Shown here: positions 58,541 through 64,000 of the stretch, one piece after another | Layout of the letters: every line of letters starts with the position of its first letter | Position numbering within the stretch: the first letter of the stretch is position 1 | Source: Oncomelania hupensis | Taxonomy: Eukaryota > Mollusca > Gastropoda > Littorinimorpha > Pomatiopsidae | Length of the DNA stretch: 64,000 nucleotides | Assembly: GCA_036898135.1 (NCBI GenBank) | Contig: CM072519.1 | Coordinates: 68,079,340 to 68,143,339, forward strand | Reading direction: 5' to 3' | Program-made: the position numbers and the translations under genes | Notes under the pieces: model-generated | Databases searched by the model: none | What the model saw: the letters and a program-made list of their open reading frames with translations, nothing else | Told to the model about the DNA's origin: nothing

Positions 58541-60935
58541 CTAGTCATATTGATAGAATAAATTTTGAAATTTTGAATCAGTGTCTATGTGTTTTTTTAA
58601 ACTATTTACAGATGGTGCAAATTTAATATTTGTTGGTAAAGAATTCCAATAATTAGCTACTCTATGTGCAAATGAAAATTTTCGTTGGTTAGTTCTACAA
58701 TATTTTATGAAAATTTTACCTTCACGCTTCCTAGTTCTGTTAGATTGATCAAGTAAGAAAAAAGTATTAGTATTAACATCCTCTACATTATTAATTATTT
58801 TGAATGTCTGAATTAAATCACCCCTGATCCTACGTCCTTTCAGAGAGTGAAGGCCCAGATACCTTAATCTCTCTTCATATGTCATGTCACGACACTCAGA
58901 TAATAGTTTTGTGGCTCGTCGTTGAATTTTTTCTATGGCTACAGACTGCCTTTTCAAATATGGACTCCAAACAACGTTAGCATATTCAACATGAGGTCTT
59001 ACAAAAGCTTTATACAATTTTAAAAACGTTTCTTTTTCCAAGTATGTGAATGCTCTTTTGATTATGCCTAACATTTGGTTTGCTTTAGTTACCACTCTCT
59101 GAATATGTGCGTCAAATTTTAACTTGCAATCAAAAGTTACACCCAAGTCTTTTTCATTATCGCTTACATTTAATTTATAAACTTCATCTTTTATCAACAT
59201 TGAATATTCGCATCCATGATTTCCTTTCCCCACATGCATAACTTTACATTTCTGCACATTTAAATATAACTTCCACTTCTCACACCATTGCTGTAGCTTA
59301 TGTAAATCATCTTGAATGACCTTAGATTTCGATGTTGTATTATATATTTTAGTGTCATCAGCAAATATCTTAACCGTACTCTCCAGTATCTCAGGTAAAT
59401 CATTAATATATATAGTAAAAAGAATTGGACCTAAAATACTCCCCTGTGGAATACCACTTAAAACTCTAGCATCTTTAGACCTTTCTGAACCAACTTTAAC
59501 CCACTGTTTACGTTCAAACAAAAAGCTTGATATCCATTTAAGAACATTTCCTCCTATTCCATATGCAGCCAACTTTAACAACAGTCTCTTATGTGGCACA
59601 GAATCAAACGCCTTTCTAAAATCACAATACACTATATCAACATCATTCCCATCATCAATTAAAGCCGTCAAATCCTCCATAACCTCTAACAACTGTGTCA
59701 CTCAAGACCTACGTTTTCTGAACCCATGCTGACAATCTGCAAATAATTTATTATCCGTAAAGTATGACACAATGACATCCCGGACTAGAGACTCTAAAAC
59801 TTTACATGTAATACAAGTCAAACTCACTGGACGATAATTTCCAGGATCTGATTTAGAGCCCTTTTTAAAAATTGCTGTCACTTCCGCACTTTTCCATTCC
59901 TCAGGCAATATCCCCTCTTCTAATGACTTATTAAACAATAGACACAAGGGACCAGACAACTCTTCACACAGCTCTTTTAGTACCTTGGATGCAATTCTGT
60001 CCGTGCCTTGTGCCTTCGTGGGGTCTAATTCTTTAAGTTTGTCTTTTACCGCTACAGAAGTTATTCTTATATCGCCCAGAAAAACACCACTGGAATACTC
60101 TCCCTCTGGTATCACAGGAATATCGTTAGCATCTTCTTTAGTAAATACACTAGAAAAGAAATCATTTAGTGTTTCAGCTTTAGTAACATCATCTTCAGCT
60201 AAGGATCCATCTGCTCTCTTTAACGAACTAATTCCCTGGCTAATTTTCATTCTATCCTGTACGTATTTCCAAAATTTTTTCGGATTGTTTTTACTCTCAT
60301 TTGCAATCAGTTTTTCATATTCTTTACGGGTTATTTTCAATGCTTTAGTACATTTATTTCTTATCTTAATATATTTTAAGTAATCTTGTCCAGATTTAGT
60401 ACACTGATATCTCCTATACACATTATACTTCTTTTTAATTTGTTTAAGTAACTTATTATTCATCCAAACAGGTTTATATCTTTTACGATCTGCTTTTCTT
60501 TTCTTTGGGATACATTCATCCATACCAGTTTGTATAGCTTCTTTCAAGTAGACCCATGCTTTCTCAACATCATTATGTTCTAACACAGCCCAGTCATATG
60601 TTTTCACAAAATTTCTCAGTCGAGAGTAGTCCCCCTTATTAAGATCATAGACATACTTTATTTCATGTTTACTTTTTTTCATTGAGACACATAAATTAAA
60701 ACTTAAAATATTGTGATCACTCTTACCTAGAGGATCAAGATAACGAATTTCTGAGACTAAATCGCTATCATTTACAAGTATCCAATCATCTAAAGTCGGT
60801 TTCTGACCCACCCTCCTTCTTGTCGGTTCACTCACTTTTTGTATCAAAAAAGCATCCTGTACTTTTTCAATTATTTCGTAATTATTTTGTCCTGACCAGA
60901 TACCATCCCAACGTACATTGGGATAGTGGTGTAAA
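58541..60935 (-). pseudogene. LINE ORF2 (CR1/Jockey-like), 5'-truncated with one nonsense codon
   Basis: The frame starts in the last part of the AP endonuclease (RWDGIWSGQNNYEII at about 60920). It runs through VWMNNKLLKQIKKKY, LDPTKAQGTDRIASKVL, NYRPVSLTCITCKVLESL, YCDFRKAFDSVPHKRLL, SGIPQGSILGPILF and KIFADDTKIYN, and ends with a typical C-terminal ANYWNSLPTNIKFAPSVNSL region. The only break is a TGA at 59704-59702, where a Cys codon is the likely ancestor. About 790 codons are otherwise open, so the copy is young. It belongs to a different family from the RTE-like copies. The 5' end lies near 60945. Confidence 0.93.
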
Positions 60936-60945
60936 GGCAGCGAGA

Positions 60946-61191
60946 TCGCTATTGGAATACTAATTACAATCTGTACATTTACCAGGGGAAAAAAAAAGAC
61001 AAATCAGATAAGTAAATAAATAATTTTAATGTGTATGAAGTAATTTAGTCAGTTAATTAGTTATTTGTGTTAGCGCACACACTGCGTAGCTAGTAGCTAG
61101 GGTTATTTATAGGTGCATATGCACCGAACTTTGGTGCATCCTTTGAGAAGGTCATAGAAAAGGGAGTGAAGACTCATAGATCCAGACAAAA
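60946..61191 (+). promoter_or_regulatory. Probable promoter/5' UTR region of the METTL17-like gene
   Basis: About 240 bases separate the LINE from the ATG at 61192. No TATA box at a typical distance and no unambiguous element is seen. The assignment rests on position only. Confidence 0.35.
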
Positions 61192-62741
61192 ATGGCAGCG
61201 CCCATAAAGTTGCGTGCGTTCTTGATTTCTTGTCGTTCCCAGCGACTTTTTGCGAATCAGACACATCGATCCTTGCACACAAAGGTAAGCACTTTAATCC
61301 TAAGTTCGTTTGTCCACTTTATTTGTAGTTATGGGTCTTCTGTATTTCAAACGAAGACCTTAGGCTTACTTTAGTAGTACTAGTACTACTAGTATTAAGT
61401 AGTACAGAACTGAAGGTGATCGCTGACTTTCAAAATTCAAAATGACATTTACTGTATTATATTATATAGTTTATAATTATACGTATAGTGGTTGTATTTA
61501 AGGTTCCTTCAACATCTTCTTAGAGCGCATCATGTCAGATGCCCTTGCAGATCGCGAAGGCACAGTCAGCATAGGGGGTAGAGCAATCTCCAATCTTCGT
61601 TTTGCGGATGACATTGATTTGATGGGTTGGCTGGAGAGGAACAAGAACTTGAACAGCTGGTACAGTGAGGCTTGACAGCACCTCCAGAGCTTATGGAATG
61701 GAAATAAGTGCAGAGAAGACCAAAATGATGACCAACAACACCAATGGTATCAACACGGACATCAAAGTCCAAGGCCAATCCCTCAACACAGTGCATAGCT
61801 TCAAATATTTAGGAGCCATTGTATCAGACAATGGGCCCCGACAGGAAGTCCTCTCCTGGATCGCACAAACAACTGCTGCCCTGACAAGGTTGAAGCCCAT
61901 TTGGAAAGACAGGACCATCAGTCTACATTCCAAAGTAAGACTGCTGCGCTCCCTTGTCATCTCCATCTTCCTATATATGCTTGCGAAGCATGGACCCTCA
62001 CAGCAGATCTCCTACGAAGAATACAAAGCGTGGAGATGAGATGCTACAGAAGACTTCTGGGCATTTCCTATACCTAGAACATCACCAACAACGAAGTCCG
62101 ACAGATCATTACACAAGCCATTGGACAACACGATGACCTGTTCACAGTGGTGAAGAAACAGAAACTCCGATGGTATGGCCACGTCACCAGATCATCAGGC
62201 CTTGCAAAGACCATTCTGCAAGGCATAGTGTAAGGAGGTAGAAGAAGAGGGAGACCGAAAAAGAGGTGGGAGGACAACATCCGAGAATGGACTGGTTTGA
62301 CACTGAGCGAAGCCATCAACTGACACGGCATCAGGGTTGCTGAGGACAGAGAAAGATGGAGTATGCTGGTTAAACAATCATCTGTGGTGCCCCTATGACC
62401 TCCGAGTTATGGGGCAGGATAGAATAGGATAGGATAGGTTTTGAGTTTCATCTTTGTCAAAAAGTGGGATAATTTATTGCAATGTATACATAATTCTATT
62501 TTTTTTAACGTATATTTTGTTCAGGTCCGAAGACATGTTGCATCATCTACAACAGATGATGCAGAAGATACCGAAGTTTCAGACTCAAACAGTAAGTCTG
62601 CATCAGTACAGCTTGAGCCATGGGTAACTAAAGGTCTTGCGAATGGTTCCTTGAAGTACAAGCAGCATCCTGGCCATCTTTCACTGCCTACTGTCACCCT
62701 GCCGCAAAGGCTTATAGAGGCTGCTGGTGTTATCCTTGAGA
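61192..62741 (+). CDS. METTL17: METTL17-like mitochondrial protein, first two coding exons (partial)
   Basis: Exon 1 (61192-61284) has 31 codons from MAAPIKLRAFLISC, rich in Arg and Ser with no acidic residue, as expected for a mitochondrial targeting peptide. It ends at GTAAGC. Exon 2 (62525-62741) follows TTTTGTTCAG, is in phase, and ends at GTGAGT after 72 codons plus one base. The segment KQHPGHLSLPTVTLPQRL matches the conserved N-terminal pattern of METTL17 (HPG-x-L-x-LP-x-V-x-LP), a mitochondrial methyltransferase-like protein of small-ribosomal-subunit assembly. The methyltransferase domain lies beyond the window. Intron 1 holds an RTE-like LINE, and a CR1/L2-like LINE lies downstream. 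Confidence 0.72.
61502..62438 (+). mobile_element. RTE-like LINE copy 5, in intron 1 of the METTL17-like gene
   Basis: 5'-truncated, with the same orientation as the gene. The frame includes MSDALADREGTVSI, then frameshifts near 61660 and later (a two-base insertion at CTATATATGC, stops in the 62060-62240 region). It ends with GGATAGGATAGG at 62415-62435. It is more decayed than the copy in the Polinton. Confidence 0.92.
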
Positions 62742-63290
62742 GTGAGTTTTTCCACTTTTTCAATGTATGATATATCTGTGATAATTTATATGTTGTGACT
62801 CTGTATGATGGTTACAGATCACCACAGTAATAAAATTGATTTAGGGGAAAAGCACATATAGTATAAAACACTATTTAACTAGTAAAGCAATAATAATATT
62901 TTTATTTATTATCGTGATCGGATTCCATTAAGCATTACATCGCCATAGTACCACTTCTCACTTGATGTTGATAGTTTGTTTATTCATATTTGTCACTGTG
63001 TGTCTTCTTTCTGTGATTTTGAATGGGTGAATGATTGCGGTGTTTTGTTTTAACGATTATTTTGTTTTGAGTGGGCTGATGACACAGTGATGTATGTATT
63101 CATTTATAGCTGTAGCTTTTATCGAGACAAAACACTTGGAGTTGTGATTGTCTCATCGAAGAAAGTGGGACTAGGCAGAATTCTGGACATAATCCTTCCT
63201 GGATGCTGTCCTCCTAGGAATAAGGGGAAAATAGTAAAGATCTTACCTCTCCTTCTCATCAGTCGCTCTTCAATATAACCTTGATGTCTT
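62742..63290 (+). other. Intron 2 start of the METTL17-like gene
   Basis: AT-rich sequence with TTTTGTTTTAACGATTATTTTGTTTTG-type low complexity. A next exon of METTL17 was looked for at 62.8-63.3 kb and not found. Confidence 0.45.
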
Positions 63291-63296
63291 TATGTT

Positions 63297-64000
63297 CAGA
63301 CCATGAATGTAATTTCCATAAATATGCAGACGATACTGAACTGTCCAAGAGTTCTCAGCCATCAGACTTTAAGACTGTGCAGTCAGACATTCAAACTTGC
63401 ATCCATGATGTTCTTTCCTGGATGGATAGCAATAAGCTTAAATTGAACACTGAAAAAACTGAAATCATGCCAGTAGGCAAAGCCTCGTGTCTCAGGCAGG
63501 TCGGCAGCGACTCCCTAGTTGTAAATGGCAGCAGCATTCCGTACCAAGACTCCGTGCGCTATCTTGGAGTCAAAATTGACCAAACCTTGTCAATGCAAGA
63601 TCAAATTGGTACTATTTGTCGTGCTACTTTTCTCAAGATGAGGCGCATTGCCTCTATTCGACCGTTTTTAACCGAGTCAGCGTGTGCAGCTCTTGTCAAT
63701 GCTTTTGTGACATCACGGCTTGACTTCTGCAATTCTGTTCTGGTGGGTCTTCCAACTGAACAAATAAATCGCCTTCAACGCGTACAAAACAACGCAGCGC
63801 GTCTTATTTTGAAACGGAAGAAAAGGGATCACACCACTCCCTTACTATGCAAGCTTCACTGGCTGCCGGTGAAGTTTCGCATTCAATTTAAGGTCTGCAT
63901 TTTGGCATTTCGGTTCTTTGAAGGCACACTACCATCCTACCTAGCCAATGCACTTGTAGCCTATAAACCAACTCGGGCACTACGTTCTTCGTCTGAATGT
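63297..64000 (+). mobile_element. CR1/L2-like LINE, reverse transcriptase 3' half, runs off the window
   Basis: An open frame without a start codon reads KYADDTELSKSS (RT motif C), WMDSNKLKLNTEKTEI, VRYLGVKIDQTL, VNAFVTSRLDFCNSVL, RVQNNAARLILKRKKRDH and KLHWLPVKFRIQFK. It is still open at position 64000. It begins abruptly, so it is 5'-truncated or interrupted. This family differs from the LINE at 13.9-17.6 kb, though the clade is similar. Confidence 0.9.

Overview
This is animal nuclear DNA. Two spliced host genes are visible, with consensus GT/AG sites and matching codon phases. Nearly everything else is transposable elements, minisatellites and microsatellites. The mix (a Polinton/Maverick, a Ty3-type LTR element with integrase upstream of RT, RTE-like and CR1/L2-like LINEs, a Penelope-like relic, tRNA-headed SINEs, TTAGGG-type interstitial repeats) fits a marine invertebrate, most likely a lophotrochozoan such as a mollusc. 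The species cannot be read from the sequence.

Host genes. The last six coding exons of an unrecognised gene lie on the minus strand from 24009 down to 4631. All five junctions keep one reading frame. Its introns are filled by minisatellites, LINEs, SINEs, a 1.5 kb solo LTR and a THAP-bearing element. At the right end (61192-62741) are the first two coding exons of a plus-strand gene resembling METTL17, a mitochondrial methyltransferase-like protein. Its first intron holds an RTE-like LINE copy.

24-40 kb is a three-level nest. A Penelope-like fragment (minus strand, GIY-YIG end at 39.3-39.5 kb, apparent 3' UTR at 26.5-26.9 kb) is split by a foldback element (26935-39258, GAAA target duplication). 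The foldback has about 1.2 kb inverted repeats built from short palindromes. It is itself split by a full-length LTR retrotransposon (29516-37559, CTGAT target duplication) with domain order Gag-PR-INT-RT-RH.

40147-58450 is a complete Polinton/Maverick flanked by the 6-bp target duplication TAAAGC. It encodes a retroviral-type integrase, a packaging ATPase, a double-jelly-roll major capsid protein, a probable minor capsid protein, a family-B DNA polymerase and several membrane or structural proteins. Its terminal inverted repeats are about 2.8 kb and contain five whole genes each, including the integrase, so these genes are present twice. The right-hand copies carry two 1-bp deletions. The polymerase gene is dead: it has two apparent frameshifts and an RTE-like LINE inserted with an 8-bp target duplication. 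The element therefore has a full virion-type gene set but cannot replicate on its own as it stands.

58.5-61 kb holds a nearly intact 5'-truncated LINE with one nonsense codon. The window ends inside a CR1/L2-like LINE (about 63.3-64.0 kb).
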